A stretch of 64,000 nt of DNA from Candidatus Obscuribacterales bacterium (GTDB lineage: Bacteria; Cyanobacteriota; Vampirovibrionia; Obscuribacterales; Obscuribacteraceae). The notes below the pieces were generated by a model, which saw only the letters and a program-made list of their open reading frames with translations, ran no database searches and was not told the origin of the DNA. The stretch covers positions 248,001 to 312,000 of the forward strand of contig JAKFVQ010000021.1 of assembly GCA_021732085.1 (NCBI GenBank). The letters run 5' to 3'. Position numbers and translations under genes: made by a program. Shown one piece after another: positions 33,690-42,089 of the stretch (the stretch's first letter is position 1; each line of letters begins with the position of its first letter).

Positions 33690-35093
33690 ATGACAAAACC
33701 ATCTTGCAATGCACACAAACGGGCGTATGAAAGATTCACGAGTATTCTCGATCTTCGGGGACAATGGTCAGCACACATCATAGTTAAGCCAGACAATGCT
33801 GACAGGCTTAGGGAATTCCTCGAAATAGTTGCTGCAATAGAGAGAGTCTCGGAGAGTGAGTGGCGTGCTTGTTGTCCATGGCAGGCCGCCCTGTTTCTAC
33901 TAGCCAAATCATTCTTGCTTGCTGACGACACGATCTCCTTCAGAAATGACGTTCTGAATTCTCTTGGAGTCTCGCAGTCGGGACCTACTCTAACTGTTTT
34001 CCGTGGTCAGAGTAAACCACACCGTGGGTTCGTTCCATCTATTAAGCACGATCATCTTTCTGATGAGCAACGTAAGGAAGCCGCTCGCGCAACGGAAATT
34101 TTCTGCAACTCGTTGCTTCATGCCTATAAAGCTTCAGGCATGGCACAGCTCGACGGATACGATGCATTGCTGGCGATAGCACAGCATTACGATATGCGCA
34201 CAGAACTTCTCGACTTCACGACTGATCCTTCAGTTGCCGTATTTTTTGCGAATTTGGGCAACGGTCTTGCTGAAGACAGTGCCGTCTATTCATGCCCAAT
34301 TCCAAGGCTATTTGATCACCTGCGAATTATCTTGCCGCCTCCATTTGTAAAACGATTGTATTTACAGCGGGGCTTTTTCTTACAGGTTGAAACGCCTGAC
34401 GCAAATGAACTTAAAGACTCAAGTTCGAGAGTGATATTCGAAGCGGATCCAGACTACGTTCCTAACAGACGCTCTGAAAGTACTACAGATTACGAACTCT
34501 CTCTGCTACCAGGTGATGCCACTCTCTTTGCGCTAAGAGATCGAGCACGCGTTGAGGGAGCAAAGAGTTTCAAAAGCACTACGGAACTGATGCAGCTAGT
34601 TGAATCAATTAGTTCAGAACTAAAGCTTATTGAATTTTTCAAGGACAAAGAGAGCCAATTGCCAGAATGGATTTTGTCTGTGGATGAAGTATTAGGTCAG
34701 CTAGCAATCATCCGGGGTAAGAAAGGACAGGTCAGGGTAGCGCAAGATGTTCTGAATCGCATTGCCATGGACAATTTGCCTCTATTGCATTTAATGACCC
34801 GGCTGAAGGGGGCGAGTGCTAATGTAATGATTGCGCGAGACGAAGATTCACCAGAGGGCTACGTCGAACGGCAACTTGCAGAAGAACTTGCAAAGTCAGT
34901 TTGTCGGGCAATGTGGATGAGAAGACAAATCGAACTCAGCGATGAACAAGTAATAGAACTGCGCAGGGAGGAATTGCGCACCTTCATAGAGGTAAATGCC
35001 TACTTTCGATTTGATAAAAGTTGCCCGCAGGAACACGGACGAGATGTTGATCATTGGCTCGCTGCTGAGCGCGAACTCTGCCTAACCAGATAG
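33690..35093 (+). CDS. FRG-domain protein
   Basis: The FRG domain (named after its FRG motif) is frequent in bacterial and phage defence genes; its biochemical role is not settled. Here FRGQ is at 104-107 and the second conserved block AQHYDMRTELLDFTTDPSVAVFFA at 164-187. After ~300 the protein is helical. The ATG at 33690 has GGAGGG just upstream and is preferred over an upstream start that would run through repeat copy B. 467 residues. The following gene starts 87 bases later in the same direction and probably forms a two-gene unit. Confidence 0.8.
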   Translation: MTKPSCNAHKRAYERFTSILDLRGQWSAHIIVKPDNADRLREFLEIVAAIERVSESEWRACCPWQAALFLLAKSFLLADDTISFRNDVLNSLGVSQSGPTLTVFRGQSKPHRGFVPSIKHDHLSDEQRKEAARATEIFCNSLLHAYKASGMAQLDGYDALLAIAQHYDMRTELLDFTTDPSVAVFFANLGNGLAEDSAVYSCPIPRLFDHLRIILPPPFVKRLYLQRGFFLQVETPDANELKDSSSRVIFEADPDYVPNRRSESTTDYELSLLPGDATLFALRDRARVEGAKSFKSTTELMQLVESISSELKLIEFFKDKESQLPEWILSVDEVLGQLAIIRGKKGQVRVAQDVLNRIAMDNLPLLHLMTRLKGASANVMIARDEDSPEGYVERQLAEELAKSVCRAMWMRRQIELSDEQVIELRREELRTFIEVNAYFRFDKSCPQEHGRDVDHWLAAERELCLTR

Positions 35094-35180
35094 TCCTAGG
35101 CTTCAGTCTCAGTTCCTCGAAGTGTTGGTTTGCAGTCCGAAACACAGGAGTGATCAAGCAATCGCACAGAGTTTTCACGC

Positions 35181-36452
35181 ATGATTAATAATAATGATCC
35201 AGACAAGTTCGATAAACTACGCTATAGGCAACGCAAACGTCGCAGAATTTTGTTCACTTGGAGTGGGATTCTGAACCGCAAAGGAAAGAACAATCGAACG
35301 TCGGATGTCGATTTCCAAAAGCAATTGCTTTCCCAGTTAGTTGCACAGGACGTGCAACCAATTAAACGTAAAGTCGTTCTTGATGTGACGTTCACCTGTA
35401 CAGGTAAGAATCCAACTGGGCTGCACCATTTGCCTAAGCATTATCTCGATTTGCTTCAAACCCCTATTTCTGGAGTCAATACTGACCGGGACAAACTGCT
35501 ACTTGCCGACGATAAATACATTTCACTGCTGACCTGCCGGCAGTACATCGGGTTCGAGAATACGCATCCATTGATGCAGGAAGGCCTCAGCATACGGGTG
35601 CAGGCACTCAGTGATTTCCTTCAAGATCTCAAACTCTATCGTCGCATGCCAAGGCACTTGTCTCGCTTAAGAGATGAACGACCAAATGTGCGTAAGGCTT
35701 TTGAGGAGTGGCGGAAATTAACCGAGGACCGTGCGTCAATCGCTGAGCTTCTCGGCGAGCGGGCGGCGGAGCCTATGGCGTGGATGTCACAATTCCAACT
35801 TCAAGAAGCGATATTAAAGTTTCGGCAATTGGATGAAATTCAAATTGGTCAACTCTTGGATGCAAAAGCACTTCTTGGTGCAAGAAGCGATCTACAGTTG
35901 GTGAACGCAATGTCGGACTGGGTTCGCGAGTTCATCAACGAACCATTTGTAAGTATCGACCTCGGAACGCGAGCACTGAAACAAGGCGAGGGAGATGAGT
36001 TCATAGCGCGAGTAGATGAGGCCTGCAATGCAGCCAAATCAAGATTTCCGGAGATGTTTCCATTGCTGGTCCCATGCGGACTCACAATAGTCCATACTCC
36101 TCCGGTCGGCTCGAAAGGAGCAGAAATCGATTTGGATAACCTGTCCAGAAAGATCATTGCAAGACTTCAGCTGATTCTCAAGCCACCTCGCATGATGAGT
36201 GCTCCAGAACATCCCGAGGTTATCGACAAACTCCCTCCAGAATTGAAGGAATATAGAGAACAACGAAACAGCCTTAGAAGACGGTTGCCAATTCATTTGA
36301 CGTATTATCGAGCATTAACTGCCAGCAGGACCAATAAAGCTCATCCCAAAGGGAATGTGCGAGTAATTTTGCACTATGGCACAATGGATACGCAACTTCC
36401 ATTGGATGACCTGCACGATGTTCTTGACGAATGGTTGCTCGACGAATTGTGA
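35181..36452 (+). CDS. unknown protein with possible RusA-like domain
   Basis: 423 residues with a basic N-terminus (RYRQRKRRR). Two segments recall RusA Holliday-junction resolvases: HHLPKHYLDLLQTPISG...LLLADDKYISLL at ~80-115 and EIDLDNLSRKIIARLQLIL near 310, i.e. the (D)xDN..K and DD..I patterns. The resemblance is short and could be chance. It lies behind the FRG gene and ends one base before a convergent gene. It may be the effector or nucleic-acid-handling partner of the FRG protein. Confidence 0.35.
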   Translation: MINNNDPDKFDKLRYRQRKRRRILFTWSGILNRKGKNNRTSDVDFQKQLLSQLVAQDVQPIKRKVVLDVTFTCTGKNPTGLHHLPKHYLDLLQTPISGVNTDRDKLLLADDKYISLLTCRQYIGFENTHPLMQEGLSIRVQALSDFLQDLKLYRRMPRHLSRLRDERPNVRKAFEEWRKLTEDRASIAELLGERAAEPMAWMSQFQLQEAILKFRQLDEIQIGQLLDAKALLGARSDLQLVNAMSDWVREFINEPFVSIDLGTRALKQGEGDEFIARVDEACNAAKSRFPEMFPLLVPCGLTIVHTPPVGSKGAEIDLDNLSRKIIARLQLILKPPRMMSAPEHPEVIDKLPPELKEYREQRNSLRRRLPIHLTYYRALTASRTNKAHPKGNVRVILHYGTMDTQLPLDDLHDVLDEWLLDEL

Positions 36453-36453
36453 T

Positions 36454-37140
36454 TCAGTCATGAATTGTGGCTGTGGGATGATCATAAGATGGGGACACTA
36501 CATCCAACGTGAGTGTGTCTATCTCAATACCATTCTCGGTCATTGTGAATACTCGGCATCGCTTGTCCCGCGGTTCCTCAACAATTGAAACCTCACGCAA
36601 ATCAACGTTGGTAATTATCTCAGAACAATACTTACCCATATAGGCTTTGCCCTTCTCGTGATCACACTCTTCATAGGGCAGCTTGCAAATGGAGCAATGC
36701 GAATCAATTACTATCATTCCAACGCTATTAAACAGTTGAGTCGGAAAAACGACTTTTTCAATTCGTCTAAGTCTTTCCAAATACCCCAAAAGCTTGGCGG
36801 ATACAGGGTGTATGGACACAGCGTTAGCGGCGTTCCTTTCGGCCGAAACGAAATACTCCCATGCTTCTCGCACTTTTTCCGTTTTCAAAGATACCCACAT
36901 GCGCAATTCATGGCTCAGCGCTCTTAGCCCCATTTCAACACTTAGAAGAGCGTTTGCTGAATCCTCCTCGGAGCATTCCTGCATTTCTTCATTTAATGTT
37001 GAGACAGTGGATGCTAGCTCGTCTATCCTTAAGGCCCATTCCATCTGCAAACGTGTTGATCTAACTGCGAAGCAGTATCTAACAGCTTCGTTGATCGTGT
37101 CTTCAAGGGATTCTATAAATTCAGCTGTTTTCTGATTCAT
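36454..37140 (-). CDS. unknown protein with C-terminal zinc-binding motif
   Basis: 228 residues. The N-terminal ~135 are helical; then HCSICKLPYEECDHEKGKAY and a further C (GKYCSEI), giving four Cys and a His in a zinc-knuckle-like order. The last part (LREVSIVEEPRDKRCRV) has the look of small domains common near prohead proteases of phages, but that is only a resemblance. It overlaps the preceding gene by 20 bases and may be the last gene of the CBASS-like operon. Confidence 0.5.
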   Translation of the reverse strand: MNQKTAEFIESLEDTINEAVRYCFAVRSTRLQMEWALRIDELASTVSTLNEEMQECSEEDSANALLSVEMGLRALSHELRMWVSLKTEKVREAWEYFVSAERNAANAVSIHPVSAKLLGYLERLRRIEKVVFPTQLFNSVGMIVIDSHCSICKLPYEECDHEKGKAYMGKYCSEIITNVDLREVSIVEEPRDKRCRVFTMTENGIEIDTLTLDVVSPSYDHPTATIHD

Positions 37141-37639
37141 TTCTCAAGGCTTCTTTCAATACAGATGCAATTCCTTCCAAAGAATGGGCGGGAGCTTCTA
37201 TGCGAATCCTCTTGTACTCTGCCTTTGGTTTCTTCTCAACCACCAATTCAACTTTCACCAATGATTTGGAATTCTTGTCACAAGTCTTGAAACGATCGCT
37301 AAGGTAGTTACCAACGACATTCATTGCAAGCTCCACCATGGTAGGATTCTGAACCAGCAACGAAGCGGTTATGAACAAAGCAACAGATTCACCATACGAA
37401 CGCTCAGCAATCGGATTGAAACTCTTGTCGAGTCCTTCGAAAGGCGTTTCATCGATACCTGCTGATCGAAGTCGCTTTCGCAACGTCCTCACGCAATCCT
37501 CTTGCAATAGCTCTGTTTTCGAATTTGCAGTTTCGAAGTTTCGAGGCAAAAAGGCGAGTTTCGTCGGAACGCTGCATTCCAGCTGTTCGGCCAGGTCGTA
37601 TACATTTGAATAACTGTCAGTGCTTATTGTAATGCTCAT
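37121..37639 (-). CDS. unknown 172-residue protein
   Basis: Soluble, mixed alpha/beta by eye, no recognisable motif. A segment at ~80-120 (SVALFITASLLVQNPTMVELAMNVVGNYL) is hydrophobic but has breaks. The C-terminus has a basic VEKKPKAEYKRIRIEAP stretch. It lies 107 bases after the SLATT gene in the same direction and overlaps the next gene by 20 bases, so the two unknown genes are coupled to each other and perhaps to the CBASS-like operon. Confidence 0.5.
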   Translation of the reverse strand: MSITISTDSYSNVYDLAEQLECSVPTKLAFLPRNFETANSKTELLQEDCVRTLRKRLRSAGIDETPFEGLDKSFNPIAERSYGESVALFITASLLVQNPTMVELAMNVVGNYLSDRFKTCDKNSKSLVKVELVVEKKPKAEYKRIRIEAPAHSLEGIASVLKEALRNESENS

Positions 37640-37746
37640 CTATCACTCCTATTCTGAGTCTTGATCATACACATACGCATTATTTGATTGCCTGTTACTT
37701 TTGTCCTCCTTTGTGTTCCAGAAGCTTGCCTCCTGGAAATTTAAGA

Positions 37747-38397
37747 TCATTTCGTTTGATCAGGTTTCATCTCGATTGCCTTGGCCGGTTCAGCCGATGC
37801 AGGTTTCGCCGGAAGTTTCCGCAGAGGACTAGGCAGAAACTTGTCGATTTCTTCATCGCTAAACGTTAGCTCCTCTCTATTTTGCAATCCCGCCTGCGCC
37901 TCCTTGTAAGCAGATCCACTTGCTCGCGGTGCGGACTCATATATTTTCGCCAGTCTGCTCTGCAGTTCGTCACGTCGAGCAACAGCATGTTCCATCGTGA
38001 GCGCCTTACTTTTCATATCAGTCAATAGCGAAAGGTAAGACTCCCGAATATCCCACAGTGCAGCTGCAGTCGCCTTATGTTTTTCAGAAAGCTGACCGAG
38101 CTGCTTGCCTTGCATGTAGGTGTTTAGAATTACCAAAGCAACCGAAATTACGCCTGCAACCAAGGCTGCAATTCGACTATATTGTGCACCACTGAAGAGC
38201 ACGGCAATGAATCCGGTCGTGCTAAGCGCTGACAATACAATTTGAGTCCACTGTAACTTGGAGAACCAATTCAAAGTTTCGTCCGCAGACTTTTCCTGTG
38301 TCTTGGTTGTATAAACGACTTTCCCAAAGCATTCACGTATTTGAGATTCTAGTGCTTCGAAATCTTCGTTCTCAGCTGTCGGGATAGTTTCCACCAT
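37747..38397 (-). CDS. SLATT-domain two-TM effector
   Basis: SLATT proteins are two-helix membrane proteins predicted to be pore-forming effectors of nucleotide second-messenger systems. TM segments are at ~50-71 (WTQIVLSALSTTGFIAVLF) and ~76-93 (IAALVAGVISVALVILN), followed by the long cytoplasmic helices of the family (HKATAAALWDIRESYLSLLTDM...). 216 residues with a Pro/Ala/Lys-rich tail. It overlaps the CD-NTase gene by 26 bases, so it is tightly coupled to it; the cyclic nucleotide made by that enzyme would be its trigger. Confidence 0.8.
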   Translation of the reverse strand: MVETIPTAENEDFEALESQIRECFGKVVYTTKTQEKSADETLNWFSKLQWTQIVLSALSTTGFIAVLFSGAQYSRIAALVAGVISVALVILNTYMQGKQLGQLSEKHKATAAALWDIRESYLSLLTDMKSKALTMEHAVARRDELQSRLAKIYESAPRASGSAYKEAQAGLQNREELTFSDEEIDKFLPSPLRKLPAKPASAEPAKAIEMKPDQTK

Positions 38398-39250
38398 AAA
38401 TCTCTCTCCATTTTTGCCTGGAAGACCAGGTTTCTCCTTTTACCGCATGCTCAATGGCTGCTAACGAGATGTTGTAACTCCGCTTCGCTTTGTACTGAAA
38501 GTCTCCATCTTTGTAAACACGCTGATTAGCGCCAGGCGATAGCCAATAGTCTTGAGTTGGACTTTGCCCGCTCATGTATTGGAAGAAATCACGAGTCATA
38601 TAATCGTAGTAAAGATACGATTTATCACGATGGGCCCAGTCCTTTATAAACGTGTAAGCCAGCGTATCAATTAACATGCCGCCCATCGGAACTGACCAGA
38701 GGTTCTTCCACGGCCGCATCATTTTACATAAAAGTCGAAGATTCCAATTACAAGCCTTGTCCCTTTCGTACATTGCGTCAATCTCTGGCTTTGGATTAGT
38801 GGAGCGCCATGAACCGCCGCTGTTGCTATCCGGATAGGTAAAACTGTTTGCATTGTTTACAAAAGACGGTAGTACTTCGAAGGTTAGATCATCAGTAAAG
38901 CTAACCACAACGACTTGACCATCTGCACCAATCTTCGATGAGGAGTAGGTCTTTTGCATAGAATTTCGAACGTCCTGCAACATGGCTGATTGCCCATTTC
39001 CGGCGTACTTGTCGTACCTTTCATAACGAAACGACGGGAGCCAAAACAACATGTCGACATCGCTTGTCCCGTCTATCGCTGTTCCTCGCCCGTAAGAACC
39101 CACATACAAGCTGTGGCTGACATCAGAGTCGCTATCCCAAAAATCGAGATTCAGTCGCTTGGTTATTGCTTTATATCGCTGAGAAATCGAATCCTGGTTC
39201 TGAATCGCTATGTTGTCGCAAAACGTCTTGAAGTCTTCCCCTACACCCAT
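38372..39250 (-). CDS. SMODS CD-NTase (CBASS nucleotide cyclase)
   Basis: CD-NTases make cyclic di- or trinucleotides on phage infection. This 292-residue protein has the SMODS core GSYGRGTAIDGTSDVDML (51-68) with catalytic D64 and D66 and the third acidic residue E125 in TFEVLPSF. The helical C-terminal half (WNLRLLCKMMRPWKN...) is typical. It overlaps the SLATT gene, which is its likely effector. An NTase-like gene lies 14 bases upstream, an unusual arrangement. Confidence 0.88.
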   Translation of the reverse strand: MGVGEDFKTFCDNIAIQNQDSISQRYKAITKRLNLDFWDSDSDVSHSLYVGSYGRGTAIDGTSDVDMLFWLPSFRYERYDKYAGNGQSAMLQDVRNSMQKTYSSSKIGADGQVVVVSFTDDLTFEVLPSFVNNANSFTYPDSNSGGSWRSTNPKPEIDAMYERDKACNWNLRLLCKMMRPWKNLWSVPMGGMLIDTLAYTFIKDWAHRDKSYLYYDYMTRDFFQYMSGQSPTQDYWLSPGANQRVYKDGDFQYKAKRSYNISLAAIEHAVKGETWSSRQKWREIYGGNYPDS

Positions 39251-39264
39251 AAGAACTTGTCCCC

Positions 39265-40317
39265 CTAACTTTCGATTGCTGAGGGAAATGGAGGGCCAAA
39301 GAACTCCTTCCAGAGTGACAATTCGTCAGGATAACCAGACAGTTTGCCCAATTTTTCTGCAAGGCGCGCGAAGTTTTCGATGGTAGTATCAATGGTGCTC
39401 ACTGCGGCTTCTGTTAACTGTAAAGGTGGTGACATGCTGCCTTGGAAACATGCAGGTTGGTTCAAGAAGAAAGGTACAACTCGGAGAAAAAAGGCAAATG
39501 CGTGGTCATAGCTCCAGTGAATGTTGCTTTGATCCAACACCTCGATCCAGGCACTTAGTACCCATGTGCAAAGTATCTCTACATGAAACGATTTGAGTGG
39601 TACTCGCTTATTCCTTAGAAATGCTTTTATGAGCTTTATGCAGGGAATGAGGCGACCCTTGCATTGCTGATTTTTCGATGTTATGTAAGCGGAGTCAAAG
39701 TCATAGTCTGCTTTTTGCCACGTCATTTCACCAGCGCCAACGAGATAACTTGGAGGGTCACGAAACCAGCTGCCGGCCGAAACTCTGTTTCGGAAACATG
39801 GTGCAAGTTCAACTGAAAATTCATCGGAGTAAGTCAATACGACAACAGGACTGTCTTGCTTTGGTTCCATCAGTCGATACTGTTTATGGGAACATAAAAC
39901 AGAACGCACCAGCTGCAGTGCATCGACTGGAAACAGCCCGCAGCCAGGCTGCGCCAAACTGCAAGCATCTCCAAGGCAAACTAAGGCATCTATATCAATC
40001 GGACTAAACTCTGCAGAGGGCGGCGTGCAATCGAAGCCTGGCGAATCTACAACACTAACGGGACGGATCTTTGTGTGTCGTTGAAAGGAACCAATTTGCC
40101 TTACTTGCGAATTTGGGAGCCGTTCTTCAATTAAATTCTTGATTGAATTGTAATGCTGAGTTGCCAGCTTGACCCGAGTTCGGTCTAGTTCTATCCTTCT
40201 TAAAGTTTCTACGAATCCTTCTGCGACAATCTTGCTACTCGGAACTAACGCGGCTGGGTGCCAGCTCTGTGAAGCTGGAAACAAAAGCTGTTGATCGTGT
40301 GCAGGTGGAAACATCAT
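39265..40317 (-). CDS. second CD-NTase-like nucleotidyltransferase
   Basis: 350 residues with a second polymerase-beta-like core: IGSFQRHTKI (75-84), SPIDIDALV with D108 and D110, and FSVELAP with E170. The C-terminal half has the helical CKGRLIPCIKLIKAFLRN... block of CD-NTases. It is clearly different from the SMODS enzyme that follows 14 bases downstream. Catalytic residues seem present, so it may make its own nucleotide, hetero-dimerise with its neighbour or modify RNA. First gene of the operon. Confidence 0.72.
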   Translation of the reverse strand: MMFPPAHDQQLLFPASQSWHPAALVPSSKIVAEGFVETLRRIELDRTRVKLATQHYNSIKNLIEERLPNSQVRQIGSFQRHTKIRPVSVVDSPGFDCTPPSAEFSPIDIDALVCLGDACSLAQPGCGLFPVDALQLVRSVLCSHKQYRLMEPKQDSPVVVLTYSDEFSVELAPCFRNRVSAGSWFRDPPSYLVGAGEMTWQKADYDFDSAYITSKNQQCKGRLIPCIKLIKAFLRNKRVPLKSFHVEILCTWVLSAWIEVLDQSNIHWSYDHAFAFFLRVVPFFLNQPACFQGSMSPPLQLTEAAVSTIDTTIENFARLAEKLGKLSGYPDELSLWKEFFGPPFPSAIES

Positions 40318-40680
40318 TCAAGATTCGCATCAGATGCAAGATGACTCTGGCAGAACTCATCGGCCGTTGGTCCCTATATATTCAAGCGAGCACCGATTCG
40401 GGCTCTAGCTCAAATTATCGGAATTTCGAGGCTACTTGTCTAGTGCTGCAATAATGGGCCTAACGCATATGCAAAAAACATCGGTACGAGTATTCGTCAG
40501 CGCACTTACTTGCTTTTTCATCCCCCGAGTTGGATTGGCAATACAAAATCCCGCGCGCTTGTCAACCGGCACTCAAGGCTACGACTTAGTGGAGGCTATA
40601 CTAATGATGCTCGGTTCAGGATTGAGGTCAAAAAAATACCCGCGCCTCAATAAGAGTACGCGGGTAATTTTTGTTCTGTT
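40318..40680. other. 363-base gap between the CBASS-like operon and the mobilization module
   Basis: Apart from the terminator at 40637-40666 I see no gene that I can support. A plus-strand ORF crosses it but its end is the terminator stem and it has no ribosome binding site. Confidence 0.5.
40630..40666 (-). terminator. intrinsic terminator of the DnaJ/mob operon
   Basis: Stem TACCCGCG / CGCGGGTA (40637-40644, 40659-40666) followed on the minus strand by seven Ts (40630-40636). It lies 15 bases after the stop of the DnaJ-like gene. On the plus strand the stem is followed by a weaker T-rich tract, so it may work in both directions. Confidence 0.8.
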
Positions 40681-41415
40681 CTAGTTACTGCTCAAGAAAG
40701 GACTTGTTCGCAGGTGCTCAGCCATTGAGAATTCGGAGTTCGGTCTGGTACTCGGTTCATATCTTTTGTTGAAGCCGCCGATAAGGAGAAACACGAAGAT
40801 GGCGGCGAGAGCCAATGATACTCTCCAGCGCAATTGTCCTTCGGTCATCGGCATTGTGGAGGCTTGAGCTTTTGCCTTTGCTGCAGCTGCCGCGGCTGCT
40901 TGTGCTTGTGTTTGTGCTTGTGCTTGTGCTTGTGCCGCTTGCCTTGCTCTTTCCAGAGCTTCTTTTAGTGCAGATTCGTGTTCATCTTCTTCACGTCGGC
41001 GGCGTTCGGCTTCTGCAAGAGCCTCTTGTTCGGCCCACTTCTCGTAGGTAGTCTTCTCGCGCTGATAGCCACCTGGATTCGAATTAGCCTGACTGCCGCT
41101 AGTGTGGCCATTTCCACCGGAGTGCCCATAACCTGTGTTCTGCTTTTGACCGCTGCCGGTTTGCTGGTTGAGTGTTGATGGCTGGCACTCGCATCCAGGT
41201 CCTTGCCGGTGATCGGATTCGAAGTGCTTCTTGATGCAATCAAAAGCGTTGTTGATTTGCTTCAGTTCCTCCTCGGCTGTGCGGCGTCCCTCGGGGGTGG
41301 GCATCCGGTCAGGATGCCACACCATTGCAAGCTGTCGATATCTTTTCTTTGTTGCTTCAAGCGATGAGCCTGGCGCGACGCCAAGTTTCTGATACGCCGC
41401 TTGGACTTTGTTCAT
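40681..41415 (-). CDS. membrane-anchored DnaJ-domain protein
   Basis: J-domain at the N-terminus (AAYQKLGVAPGSSLEATKKRYRQLAMVWHPDRMPTPEGRR...) with the HPD tripeptide required to stimulate Hsp70. A Gly/Asn/Gln-rich stretch follows, then a charged and Ala/Gln-rich helix (~135-200) containing an AQ dipeptide run encoded by a TTGTGC-type hexamer repeat near 40900-40935, and one C-terminal TM (SLALAAIFVFLLIGGF). 244 residues. ATG 41415 overlaps the stop codon of the preceding gene (TAATG). As last gene of the mobilization operon it may fold or remodel the transfer complex. Confidence 0.75.
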   Translation of the reverse strand: MNKVQAAYQKLGVAPGSSLEATKKRYRQLAMVWHPDRMPTPEGRRTAEEELKQINNAFDCIKKHFESDHRQGPGCECQPSTLNQQTGSGQKQNTGYGHSGGNGHTSGSQANSNPGGYQREKTTYEKWAEQEALAEAERRRREEDEHESALKEALERARQAAQAQAQAQTQAQAAAAAAAKAKAQASTMPMTEGQLRWRVSLALAAIFVFLLIGGFNKRYEPSTRPNSEFSMAEHLRTSPFLSSN

Positions 41416-42089
41416 TAGGATACTCCCTTTACGATGTCGAAGTAGAAGGTGATGAGAGCGACTGCGCTGATGATTAGCAGCCACCATGGCGGGGCTGACA
41501 GCTTGCTTACAGGTGCTGGGCTGTCGGCTTGTTTGGCTCCGCCGAGTTGGGCTGAAATTGATTTTTGGCAGTTGGAGATGATTGAGTCGCAGGCGAACAG
41601 ATTCGAGCCGTCGGCTTTGGCGGTGAAGTCTAGTTTCACTGAAGTGGTGCCGCGGCCGGTATCAGCTACCAGCGCGTCGAGTGTGATGAATCTCTGCACT
41701 CTTTCCTTGCGTGTGTGAATCTGTCCTTTTGCATCTGCTTCGCATCGGACCACCTCGTCGGTGAATGTCAGGTTCGCGGTTATTCGGCCGGATTGAGTGT
41801 CGGCTGTTACGACTCGCCATTTGTCGCCGAAGTTGTATGAGATTTCTGCCAGGAAATCGCGGATTTTTGCGAATGCGAATTTGGCGGGAATCTCATATTC
41901 TCTTGGCTGTGGGTGCAGGAAGTGCTTCCGCTCTACGAGCCAGGCATGGAAGCATGGCCAGGCGGCCCAGATACCGACGACCAATCCGGGGAAGAGTCCG
42001 GCTTCGCCTTTGTGCAGAATAACTTCACCGATGACGGCACCAAAGAAACAGAATGCTGAGAAACCTAGCGCAATTCCTAATAGGACCAT
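41415..42089 (-). CDS. membrane protein of the mobilization operon
   Basis: 224 residues: two N-terminal TM helices (~3-25 and ~32-50), a soluble alpha/beta domain (~60-180) and a C-terminal TM (WWLLIISAVALITFYF). The soluble domain, with AFAKIRDFLAEI...GDKWRVVTADTQSGRITANLTF... and a later C..II..C...I block, resembles by eye the first ~110 residues of the neighbouring coupling protein. It overlaps the coupling-protein gene by 13 bases. It might supply the membrane anchor that the coupling protein lacks. Confidence 0.6.
   Translation of the reverse strand: MVLLGIALGFSAFCFFGAVIGEVILHKGEAGLFPGLVVGIWAAWPCFHAWLVERKHFLHPQPREYEIPAKFAFAKIRDFLAEISYNFGDKWRVVTADTQSGRITANLTFTDEVVRCEADAKGQIHTRKERVQRFITLDALVADTGRGTTSVKLDFTAKADGSNLFACDSIISNCQKSISAQLGGAKQADSPAPVSKLSAPPWWLLIISAVALITFYFDIVKGVS

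Noticed and set aside
40436-40684. 82-codon plus-strand ORF with a signal-like start, at first sight pilin-like
   Set aside because: No ribosome binding site, and its last codons are the terminator stem of the opposite operon.
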